Assembly (NCBI GenBank): GCA_003641675.1
Contig: QNBI01000139.1
Location: 1-6,025, forward strand
Direction of reading: 5' to 3'
Length of the DNA: 6,025 nt
From: Spirochaetota bacterium
GTDB lineage: Bacteria; Spirochaetota; Spirochaetia; SZUA-6
Shown: positions 1 through 5,807 of the stretch, piece by piece
Numbering within the stretch: position 1 is the stretch's first letter
Layout of the letters: each line of letters begins with the position of its first letter
Translations under genes and position numbers: made by a program
The notes under the pieces: model-generated
Seen by the model: the letters and a program-made list of their open reading frames with translations, nothing else
Told to the model about the DNA's origin: nothing
Database searches by the model: none

Positions 1-65
1 TGCATATTGTGTGGTGGAGAAGCGATAAGCTTTTAAAAGAGGAAAAAGAGGCAGGCCATGAGTAG
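1..65 (+). CDS. 3' end of an upstream gene (partial, unidentified)
   Basis: The reading frame that begins at base 3 is open from the window edge to a TAG at 63-65. It encodes a charged C-terminal tail, HIVWWRSDKLLKEEKEAGHE. Its stop codon overlaps the ATG of the next gene by eight bases (ATGAGTAG), the arrangement expected of translationally coupled genes in one operon. The other two plus-strand frames also reach the window edge but stop earlier, at base 26 and base 36, so they cannot be excluded as the true upstream frame. The fragment is too short to assign a family. The call rests on the overlap geometry and the Lys/Glu-rich composition typical of a protein C-terminus. Confidence 0.42.
   Translation, partial: HIVWWRSDKLLKEEKEAGHE
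46..51 (+). promoter_or_regulatory. Ribosome binding site for the 187-residue membrane protein
   Basis: AAGAGG ends six bases before the ATG at 58, a suitable Shine-Dalgarno distance. A second AAGAGG lies at 37-42, too far upstream for this start. The site is inside the putative upstream coding region, which fits coupled translation. It is an imperfect match to AGGAGG. Confidence 0.5.
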
Positions 66-621
66 ACAATCCGAAGACAATAATACAATAAAACATGATT
101 CGTTTACTGTGAAAAAAAAAAGAGAAGAAAAAATTATTTTCCACTATGATAGAAATGAAAGACTATCCATGCCTGCTGCTCCTCGCAGGGATAGCATGAA
201 AAGAGGGATATTCAAAGGAAACCGGTCCCTTCTTATTCTTCTGCTGGATATTATTGTTATTCTTATTCTGATGTTTATTTTTTTCCGTTTTTTAAACAGG
301 CCATCGTATAAAAAGACAGAACAGGGATTTCAGTTTGAGCTGGAAGCGTTTCCCTACGCGGATAATATCCTTGTTTCTCTCTATGTAAAAAAAACCGGTA
401 AAGCAGGAAAAAGTTTGGACAAAACCTTTAAAGTAGAATTTTATACATCAACTTCATCGGAAAACAGGGAAACGTTGAATGGTTCATTTCCGTTAGAGCC
501 GGAAAAAGAGACTATCCTCCGGTCTAAACTCAGTTGGTCCGGAAGGGATGAAACGGTAACAGCGTCTATAACCATAGGCAGTAAAGTTGTAGTACTAAAA
601 AAAAATGTTAAGAAAAAATAA
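58..621 (+). CDS. Single-pass membrane protein of unknown function, 187 residues
   Basis: I do not recognise this protein. Residues 1-56 are very polar and rich in Lys, Arg, Glu and Asp, with a distinctive stretch HYDRNERLSMPAAPRR at about 29-44. One strong hydrophobic helix follows at about 57-79 (Leu/Ile/Val/Phe). The remaining ~105 residues are soluble, with alternating hydrophobic and charged residues that suggest beta strands, and end in a Lys-rich tail. Basic residues just before the helix imply a cytoplasmic N-terminus and an extracytoplasmic C-terminal domain. There is no signal-peptidase or lipobox motif, so it should stay anchored in the inner membrane. The ATG is preceded by AAGAGG and overlaps the upstream stop codon. 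A run of ten A lies early in the gene and a run of nine A near its end. A role in envelope or cell-division scaffolding is possible from topology alone but has no direct support. Confidence 0.78.
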   Translation: MSRQSEDNNTIKHDSFTVKKKREEKIIFHYDRNERLSMPAAPRRDSMKRGIFKGNRSLLILLLDIIVILILMFIFFRFLNRPSYKKTEQGFQFELEAFPYADNILVSLYVKKTGKAGKSLDKTFKVEFYTSTSSENRETLNGSFPLEPEKETILRSKLSWSGRDETVTASITIGSKVVVLKKNVKKK

Positions 622-623
622 TA

Positions 624-652
624 TTGACGATAAACTTTAATTTGAGTATCAT
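624..652 (+). promoter_or_regulatory. Sigma-70-type promoter placed for a leaderless transcript
   Basis: The -35 element is TTGACG (624-629, 5 of 6 matches to TTGACA) and the -10 element is TATCAT (647-652, 5 of 6 matches to TATAAT), with a 17-base spacer. Only six bases separate the -10 element from the ATG at 659, so the predicted transcription start is the A of that ATG or within a base of it. The -35 element begins three bases after the stop codon of the preceding gene. No Shine-Dalgarno sequence lies between the promoter and the ATG. Confidence 0.62.
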
Positions 653-658
653 TTTTAC

Positions 659-1072
659 ATGATACAGTTTTATTTTCTTTCCATAGTGGCAAATTTTTTC
701 GGAGGAGCTGCTCTGGCAGCGGATTATCTGGGTGCTAAATTCCCCTTCTTCGAATCAATGAAAGGCACTTTTGAAAAGCGCGAAGTAAAGATAGGACTTG
801 GCTTTACAGCTTTAATAGTGGGAATTTTTAAGCTCATTGTAAAGCCTGTAGGCTGGGCTGTCCCGGTAGCGGGTGATTTAATTCCGGCGCTAACCGGTAT
901 TATAGTAGGCCTGGTTCTGCTTTTAGATTTTTTTAAGCAGAAGGCAGGGCCTACAAAGACGAATATTGAAAAAGTGGAAAAAACCGTTATGACTTACAAA
1001 ATGCCCCTGGGGATATTAAGTATAGTTGTGGCATTTTTGCACTTTCTCTTTCCCGGAGCTCTGCTTCTATAA
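659..1072 (+). CDS. Small four-helix integral membrane protein, unknown function, 137 residues
   Basis: I do not recognise a named family. Hydrophobic segments at about residues 2-24, 45-63, 69-91 and 115-135 suggest four membrane helices. The two longest soluble loops are polar and Lys-rich: about 32-44 (ESMKGTFEKREVK) and about 92-114 (KQKAGPTKTNIEKVEKTVMTYK). With an even number of helices, both ends lie on the same side of the membrane. Conserved-looking Gly/Pro positions (GGAALAADYLGAKFP, KPVGWAVPVAGDLIP) suggest tightly packed helices. The ATG at 659 is the first in-frame start after a stop at 638-640, and a later start would remove part of helix 1. No Shine-Dalgarno sequence is present, and a good promoter ends six bases upstream, so translation is probably leaderless. 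The gene converges on the EF-G-like gene with a 21-base gap. It could be a small membrane accessory protein, but nothing shows a substrate. Confidence 0.78.
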   Translation: MIQFYFLSIVANFFGGAALAADYLGAKFPFFESMKGTFEKREVKIGLGFTALIVGIFKLIVKPVGWAVPVAGDLIPALTGIIVGLVLLLDFFKQKAGPTKTNIEKVEKTVMTYKMPLGILSIVVAFLHFLFPGALLL

Positions 1073-1093
1073 ATATAAATCTCTTATGAATAT

Positions 1094-3169
1094 TTAAGAC
1101 TGTTCTTTAGCCGCCTTTGCTGCTTTTATTACATCGTCTGCCACTTTGCCTGTAATTGGACTGTAGTGGCTAAACTCCATTTCAAAAGATGCGGTTCCTG
1201 ATGTTATTGAACGCAGGTCTATCGAGTATCTGAGCAGTTCAGATTGTGGTACTTGAGCCTTTATTACCTGAATTCCTCCGCCTATTGGTTCCTGGCCTAA
1301 TACTCTTCCTCTTCTTGAACTTAGGTCGGACAGAACATCACCGAGGTATTGGTCATCAACATAAACCGAAAGGTTCATAACCGGTTCAAGTAGAACAGGT
1401 TTTGCTTTTGCAACAGAGGCTTTAAGTGCTTCGCGGGCTGCCAGTTTAAATGCCAGTTCGGAAGAATCAACAGGATGCTCTTTACCATCTACAACCTTTG
1501 CCTCTACATCTACAATAGGATAGCCTGCAAGATAGCCGGCTTCCATTCCCTCCAGGATGCCCTTTTCCACACCCGGTATATACCCTCTGGAAATAGCCCC
1601 GCCGAATATGGCATTGACAAATTTAAATTTTTCACCTCTGGGAAGAGGTTTTATCTCAATAACAACCTTTGCATACTGCCCATGACCGCCGGTCTGTTTT
1701 TTATGAAGGTACTCCGCTCCCGCAGAGGCTGTTATGGTTTCTCTATAGGCCACTTTGGGAACACGTGTTTCTATGTCTATTTTCTGTTTCTCTTTTATTT
1801 TATCAAGGATAATTGATATATGCTGCTCTCCCATTCCAGAGATTACATTTTCCTTTGTTTCCGGATTAAAGTGAAGTTTAAAAGTGAGATCCTCTTCTGC
1901 TGCCCTAATTAGAAGCTGGTTGAGTTTATCCTCATCCTTCTTTGACTTTGCAGAAAGTGCAAGTGAATGTACAGGCTGCGGTACTTTAAGAGGAGGAAAA
2001 ACTACCGGTTTTTCCGGAGCGCATAGGGAATCGTTGGTGTTTACAGATGAGAGTTTTGCAAAGCAGCCTATATCGCCTGCTGTAAGCTCCTCCATTTCTT
2101 CTATTTTTTTACCCTGCAGGGTATATATCTTTGAAACTTTTTCCTTTTTATCCGCTTTAACATTAAGAAGCTCGGAATCCGGCGTTGCTTTTCCTGATAT
2201 TACTTTAACCAGTGATAATTTACCGGTAAACTGGTCTATTGTAGTTTTAAAAACAAAAGCGGAGAAAGGTTCGTTTATGTCATATTTAACAGATATATCC
2301 TGCCCGTCCGTCGTCTGTGCAGGTTCTTCACCGCTCGGTTCCGGTGCAATTTCGGATAGAATAGAAAGCATGGCATTAATTCCGGAACCAAGGTTAGCCG
2401 CACCGGCAAAAACAGGAACTACTTTATTCTGTTTTAAACCTTTCTTAAGCCCCTCTACAATTTCTTCTACAGACAGGGTCCCTTCGTCGAAGTACTTTTC
2501 TATTAAGGCATCATCTCCCTCTGCTGCTGTTTCTATTAATTTCTGCCTGTTCTCCTCTGCCTGCGCCTTGAATTCATCGGGAATTCCGTCCTGTTCCGTT
2601 TCTTTGCCCTCATTACCGTATGTGTATGCCTTTTCATGGATAAGATCTATAACTCCTTTATAGGAAGCGCCCGAACCCATGGGTATGGTAAGCGCAACAT
2701 TGGCAGATTTGAATTTGTCTGTGACGTCATCCGCAGCTTTGGAAAAATCTGCATGTTCCTTATCCATTTTATTAACAAAGATAAATCTTGGCATGTTTCT
2801 GGAGTTAAGCCGTCGCCATATCTTAACGGTTTCTATTTGAACACCTACATCTGCTCCTATCAGGACCAGTGCAGATTCTGCTACCCGAAATGCGGAAGCA
2901 ACTTCTCCGACAAAATCGGAGGATCCTGGTGTGTCCAGGATATTAAACTTCTTTTTATTCCAATTTATATGTCCTAATGCAGTATGAATTGATATTTTCT
3001 TTGCATTTTCTTCTTCTGTAAAATCGCTTACTGTCTGCCCTTTTTCCACAGATTCCGTTTTTGGTATTATTCCGCCGTTAAACAGTATAAATTCTGTCAG
3101 GGTTGTTTTACCGGTACCTCCATGACCGCAGATTGCAATGTTAATTATGTCGGAAGCAGTGCTACTCAT
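1094..3169 (-). CDS. EF-G-like translational GTPase, probably EF-G II subfamily (fusA paralogue)
   Basis: This is a ribosome-associated GTPase of the EF-G/TetM superfamily, 691 residues, the usual EF-G length. Seen in order: P-loop GHGGTGKT (15-22); a switch I region ending AKKISI near 60, where EF-G has RGITI; DTPGSSDF (79-86); NKMDK (133-137); a G5-like GAANLGSG (256-263); domain II (~300-390); domain III (~397-470) with GMGEQH; domain IV (~473-600) with HKKQTGGHGQYAKV, like the QSGGxGQYGHV region of EF-G; and domain V (~601-675) with YLGDVLSDLSSRRGRVLG and DLRSITSGTASFEMEF. Ser83 replaces the catalytic His of canonical DTPGH. The P-loop resembles that of the Thermus thermophilus EF-G-2 type, which I recall as GHAGSGKTT, so I favour EF-G II. 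Housekeeping EF-G is normally encoded near rpsL/rpsG/tuf, and none of these is nearby, which also supports a paralogue. Spirochaetes commonly carry extra EF-Gs; one in Borrelia works only in ribosome recycling, but that may be a different subfamily. The start has an ideal AAGGAG. Confidence 0.93.
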   Translation of the reverse strand: MSSTASDIINIAICGHGGTGKTTLTEFILFNGGIIPKTESVEKGQTVSDFTEEENAKKISIHTALGHINWNKKKFNILDTPGSSDFVGEVASAFRVAESALVLIGADVGVQIETVKIWRRLNSRNMPRFIFVNKMDKEHADFSKAADDVTDKFKSANVALTIPMGSGASYKGVIDLIHEKAYTYGNEGKETEQDGIPDEFKAQAEENRQKLIETAAEGDDALIEKYFDEGTLSVEEIVEGLKKGLKQNKVVPVFAGAANLGSGINAMLSILSEIAPEPSGEEPAQTTDGQDISVKYDINEPFSAFVFKTTIDQFTGKLSLVKVISGKATPDSELLNVKADKKEKVSKIYTLQGKKIEEMEELTAGDIGCFAKLSSVNTNDSLCAPEKPVVFPPLKVPQPVHSLALSAKSKKDEDKLNQLLIRAAEEDLTFKLHFNPETKENVISGMGEQHISIILDKIKEKQKIDIETRVPKVAYRETITASAGAEYLHKKQTGGHGQYAKVVIEIKPLPRGEKFKFVNAIFGGAISRGYIPGVEKGILEGMEAGYLAGYPIVDVEAKVVDGKEHPVDSSELAFKLAAREALKASVAKAKPVLLEPVMNLSVYVDDQYLGDVLSDLSSRRGRVLGQEPIGGGIQVIKAQVPQSELLRYSIDLRSITSGTASFEMEFSHYSPITGKVADDVIKAAKAAKEQS

Positions 3170-3173
3170 TAAT

Positions 3174-3182
3174 CTTCTCCTT
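3174..3182 (-). promoter_or_regulatory. Strong Shine-Dalgarno site of the EF-G-like gene
   Basis: Read on the minus strand the bases are AAGGAGAAG. The AAGGAG core (3177-3182) ends seven bases before the ATG (3169-3167). This fixes the start and shows that this genome uses anti-Shine-Dalgarno pairing for some genes, in contrast to the three starts without such a site in the same window. Confidence 0.82.
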
Positions 3183-3199
3183 ATTTTTGGGCTTGGTTA

Positions 3200-3228
3200 A
3201 ATATATCGGCATGCAATTCCTTTGTCAA
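3200..3228 (-). promoter_or_regulatory. Near-consensus sigma-70-type promoter of the EF-G-like gene
   Basis: On the minus strand, TTGACA (3228-3223, a perfect -35 match) and TATATT (3205-3200, 5 of 6 -10 matches) are separated by exactly 17 bases. The predicted start of transcription near 3193 gives a leader of about 24 bases, which contains the AAGGAG site. No operator palindrome or attenuator hairpin is evident in the leader. The sequence predicts strong constitutive transcription, which is notable for an accessory EF-G. Confidence 0.78.
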
Positions 3229-3254
3229 GAATAGCATAGAGAGTATTTTATTTA

Positions 3255-3283
3255 TTGACCACAGCATGTTTTGACCCTAATAT
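3255..3283 (+). promoter_or_regulatory. Promoter of the 579-residue gene, placed for a leaderless transcript
   Basis: TTGACC (3255-3260, 5 of 6) and TAATAT (3278-3283, 4 of 6) are 17 bases apart. Seven bases then separate the -10 element from the ATG at 3291, so transcription should begin at or one base before the start codon. A second TTGACC at 3271-3276 repeats the -35 hexamer 16 bases downstream, but no convincing -10 partner lies at the right distance from it. An overlapping TATATT (3281-3286) is a better -10 by sequence but would need a 20-base spacer. This promoter diverges from that of the EF-G-like gene; the -35 elements are 26 bases apart. Confidence 0.5.
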
Positions 3284-3290
3284 ATTAATT

Positions 3291-5030
3291 ATGATAGTTA
3301 AAATATCGCCTTTCGATCGTCTTGTTGCAGAGCTTACCAATGATGAGAGAAAAGAGCTTTTAAAAAAAATACAGGCTTCCGTTAATATTTCCAGTACGCC
3401 TGTTTTTAGTTTTCAGAATGATCCAGACAAAAAAACAGATATAGATGAAGAATATGAAAAGCTTTCTTTATTCACCAGAATTGTACTATTGATAAAAACT
3501 CTTATTACAGGCAGGGATAAAAAGGAGCTTACAGCAGATATGCTGTTCCTGCAGCTTAAGAAAAAAATAGAAAGAAACTATCCGGGTATAGCTGATTTTA
3601 AACGGGAAATATTCTTATCGGGAATGCTGAATGAACTCAAAAGGCTTCTTGAGGCATCGGAATTTTTCCGGCCCTTTGTACTGAGAGCTCTTGGAAAACA
3701 CAGGGAAGATTTCTTTGCCTTTTTAGCAGATGAAGAACTTAACGGGATACATTTAAAAATAGAGGAGGCAATAAATCCGCAATCTGCTCAGAGAGATATG
3801 AGTGCTTTTAATTCCGGAAGCATTAAAGAAGAAATCGAAAGAAGGTTTAAAAAAGTACTGGATTCTATCGAAGAAGACGACAAGAGAAGGGTGTATAAAA
3901 AAGCGATAATACTCCAGTCTATCTATAATTTCTGCCTTTTTAAACTTGAGGATATAATTAATAAGTTTAAGAAACCTACAGGTTCTGTAGCATATATTGC
4001 TCATTTCAACGAGGTAAAAGAGTATATTCCCGCGCTATTAGGGTATATATATACCTTTAATACTCCTCCGGATACAAAACTACTTCAGGTGCTTTTTTTC
4101 TTTTCTTATCAGGAAAGAATAAACGACGAATATCTCTTTGAAGAGGATTTAAAAACCGCACTTACCCGGTCGGAAGAGATGCTAAACAGTATTAGAGGAT
4201 TTAACAGGGCAGTCCCTTTGCTTGAATTAACACGTTATTTATTGAGGGATTTAAATTACAAACCGGTTAGGATGAGCGGAGGAGAAGATTGGGTTTTACA
4301 TTTTACAAACTTTTGGAAGAAAAGGCTCAATCACCGTTATAGGTTGTTTGATTTCACCGAAAAACGAAAAGAACTGCTGGATGTTATATCCGATTTTTTT
4401 AGGTCTGGCAAATTTGAATTGGCATCATACTTTACCGCTAACCGCATTATCAAGGAGGGAAAATTTTATTTTGCATATCCGGTTGCGGTGGGTTTCCTTG
4501 AAAGTTTTTATAAGCATTATTTTTTAAGGGAAATAAATTCACCTCTAAAAATACTCCTTTTAAATGGAGAATTTTATAAGGATGAAAACAGGAAAGAATT
4601 CACAAATGCATATAATTACTTTTTTAACCTGAAAATAAATCTTGACAGCCTTGAGAATAATCTATCGGAAACCGGTAAATATGGCAAAGAGCTTGTAAAG
4701 ATAGATGCAGAAAATATTAAACCTGGATTAAAGGAAAAACAGATACAGATTATTGTTGAAAGGGCGGAAAACGACGCGGAAAGTATTGTCGAAGGAGCTA
4801 TATTAAATTTGCGTAGCATAATTCGGGTTTTGGACGGCATCCTCTACGGTGAAGTGGGTGGTGAGTATGACACCCTTTCCAACTACGGAGAAATCGGCGG
4901 AAGGAAAAACAAGAGTTATATTAACTCTTTAAGAGCTGTTTCCAGACTCATGGACCGTTGTGTTGTGCTTCTTTCAAAGATTTATACATTTGAAAAATCA
5001 AAACCGGATTATATAATTGACTTGATTTAG
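3291..5030 (+). CDS. Large helical protein of unknown function, 579 residues, possibly a DUF5312-type spirochaete protein
   Basis: No enzyme motif, P-loop, signal peptide or long membrane helix is visible. The protein is rich in Lys, Glu, Leu, Ile and Phe and appears helical almost throughout. It opens with SPFDRLVAELTNDERKELLKKI (6-27), followed by a polar linker. An amphipathic or weakly hydrophobic segment, FTRIVLLIKTLITG (61-74), could touch the membrane. The C-terminus has a Gly-rich motif, YDTLSNYGEIGGRKNKSYI (526-544), before a last helix. The overall pattern reminds me of the spirochaete-restricted DUF5312 family; this is recollection, not a search. I start at ATG 3291 because the frame extends upstream only to a TTG at 3255 that forms part of a -35 hexamer, and no Shine-Dalgarno sequence supports either start. 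If translation used the TTG, the protein would be 591 residues. It lies 26 bases before pgeF and shares its strand with pgeF and argS, suggesting co-expression. It is probably a cytoplasmic or peripheral membrane protein. Confidence 0.85.
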   Translation: MIVKISPFDRLVAELTNDERKELLKKIQASVNISSTPVFSFQNDPDKKTDIDEEYEKLSLFTRIVLLIKTLITGRDKKELTADMLFLQLKKKIERNYPGIADFKREIFLSGMLNELKRLLEASEFFRPFVLRALGKHREDFFAFLADEELNGIHLKIEEAINPQSAQRDMSAFNSGSIKEEIERRFKKVLDSIEEDDKRRVYKKAIILQSIYNFCLFKLEDIINKFKKPTGSVAYIAHFNEVKEYIPALLGYIYTFNTPPDTKLLQVLFFFSYQERINDEYLFEEDLKTALTRSEEMLNSIRGFNRAVPLLELTRYLLRDLNYKPVRMSGGEDWVLHFTNFWKKRLNHRYRLFDFTEKRKELLDVISDFFRSGKFELASYFTANRIIKEGKFYFAYPVAVGFLESFYKHYFLREINSPLKILLLNGEFYKDENRKEFTNAYNYFFNLKINLDSLENNLSETGKYGKELVKIDAENIKPGLKEKQIQIIVERAENDAESIVEGAILNLRSIIRVLDGILYGEVGGEYDTLSNYGEIGGRKNKSYINSLRAVSRLMDRCVVLLSKIYTFEKSKPDYIIDLI

Positions 5031-5045
5031 ATACTCTGATTAAAT
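5017..5045 (+). promoter_or_regulatory. Possible internal promoter before pgeF
   Basis: TTGACT (5017-5022, 5 of 6) lies inside the last codons of the preceding gene. TTAAAT (5040-5045, 4 of 6) follows after 17 bases. Transcription would start near 5052, leaving about five bases before the GTG at 5057. The -10 match is weak, so this may be chance in AT-rich sequence. It repeats the design of the other two plus-strand promoters, namely a TTGAC -35, a 17-base spacer and almost no leader. Confidence 0.33.
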
Positions 5046-5056
5046 GCTTTTTCAAT

Positions 5057-5794
5057 GTGGTTAGGCATATAAATTTAAAATATGAAAATGTGCTGTATGC
5101 GGAAATTCCTGTTTCTCATTTCGTTGGCAAAAGCTCATGCGCATGCAAAGTGAGGGCTCTTATATCCCTTAAATCAGCAGGTGATATGAACAGAAACAGG
5201 GATAGCTTTCTGAAAAAGCTGAATATAAAAAAAGAGAATGTCATTGCTCTGCGCCAGATACACTCAAAAAAAGTGTATTTCGCCCATGAAGTGCAAAGTA
5301 AATGTTCTGGGAGAATTGCCGGCGACGGTCTTATCAGCATGGAAAATGATAAGGTGCTTTCTGTAACTGTTGCGGACTGCCTTCCCATTTTGCTGTTCAA
5401 CAGGAAGAACTGCTGTTATAGTCTTTTGCATTCGGGATGGCGAGGAACCGGTATTGTTACCGAAGCTGTATATAGGATGAAAAGGGAATGCGGGAGCCTG
5501 CCGGCCGATATTAGTGTTGTTATAGGTCCCGGTATCGGTGTATGCTGCTATGAGGTTTCCAGGGATGTCTGTGAGTATTTTAAAAATACCTTCGGTTCCG
5601 CCTCTGTGGTGCAGCGAAAGGGCAGCTGCTTTGTGGATTTAAGGGAGGCAAATATCAGCCTTTTAAAGAATATCGGGGTTGAAGATATTACAGTTGTAGA
5701 TGACTGTACTTCATGCAATGTAAATCTCCAGTCGTACAGGCGTGACGGAAAGGAGAATTTCGGAACTATGATAGTACTGTTCGGAAAATTATAA
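5057..5794 (+). CDS. pgeF: YfiH/PgeF family protein (laccase-domain, LACC1-like), 245 residues
   Basis: Members of this family (Pfam PF02578, formerly 'polyphenol oxidase') bind zinc. They have been reported to act on purine nucleosides (phosphorylase and adenosine deaminase activities) and, in E. coli, to prevent misincorporation into peptidoglycan. The full set of signatures is present: LRQIHSKKV with His69, DGLISMENDKVLSVTVADCLPILL with Cys108, LLHSGWRG with His125, VVIGPGIGVCCYEV (154-167), and a C-terminal DDCTSCNVNLQSYRRDG (215-231). The His/Cys/His trio matches the spacing of the E. coli metal site, so an active enzyme is expected. Length is normal and no signal peptide is seen, so it is cytoplasmic. 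The protein has 13 cysteines, many more than the catalytic one needed. The start is uncertain. GTG 5057 has no Shine-Dalgarno sequence, the frame is open upstream only to a stop at 5018-5020 with no ATG/GTG/TTG between, and a nearby ATG (5055) is out of frame. argS follows after 13 bases. Confidence 0.93.
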   Translation: MVRHINLKYENVLYAEIPVSHFVGKSSCACKVRALISLKSAGDMNRNRDSFLKKLNIKKENVIALRQIHSKKVYFAHEVQSKCSGRIAGDGLISMENDKVLSVTVADCLPILLFNRKNCCYSLLHSGWRGTGIVTEAVYRMKRECGSLPADISVVIGPGIGVCCYEVSRDVCEYFKNTFGSASVVQRKGSCFVDLREANISLLKNIGVEDITVVDDCTSCNVNLQSYRRDGKENFGTMIVLFGKL

Positions 5795-5797
5795 GGA
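5793..5797 (+). promoter_or_regulatory. Shine-Dalgarno site of argS overlapping the pgeF stop
   Basis: AAGGA begins at the last two bases of the pgeF TAA and ends ten bases before the argS ATG at 5808. The overlap means ribosomes terminating on pgeF would uncover or reuse the site, supporting co-translation of the two genes from one mRNA. The spacing is slightly long but within the working range. Confidence 0.6.
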
Positions 5798-5807
5798 TTG
5801 GTTAATT

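Noticed and set aside
441..692. Minus-strand open frame opposite the end of the 187-residue gene
   Set aside because: It has no ribosome binding site and would overlap both plus-strand genes and the promoter between them.
1073..1098. AAATAT and ATATTT inverted repeat as a bidirectional terminator
   Set aside because: It is six A/T pairs with a loop of about 13 bases, too weak to form an intrinsic terminator.
1884..2663. A 259-codon open frame on the plus strand opposite the EF-G-like gene
   Set aside because: It lies wholly within the antisense of a clear EF-G coding region, its translation is Ser-rich low-quality sequence, and it has no recognisable motif. It is a shadow of the biased codon use on the other strand.
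2636..2977. A 113-codon plus-strand open frame inside the EF-G-like gene, with another at 1475-1816
   Set aside because: Both are antisense to conserved EF-G domains, are odd in composition (rich in Cys, Tyr and Phe), and lack ribosome binding sites.
1094..3169. Ribosomal-protection (tetracycline resistance, TetM-like) protein
   Set aside because: The P-loop, the domain IV motif and domain V follow the EF-G-2 pattern, and nothing around it suggests a resistance element or mobile DNA.
3255..3290. TTG at 3255 as the start of the 579-residue protein
   Set aside because: The TTG belongs to a -35-like TTGACC, has no ribosome binding site, and would add 12 residues upstream of an N-terminus that looks complete from ATG 3291. 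It remains possible but is less likely.
5055..5072. Five-codon ORF before pgeF as a regulatory leader peptide
   Set aside because: It overlaps the GTG start, has no ribosome binding site and no attenuator hairpin downstream. It is kept only as a note on start competition.
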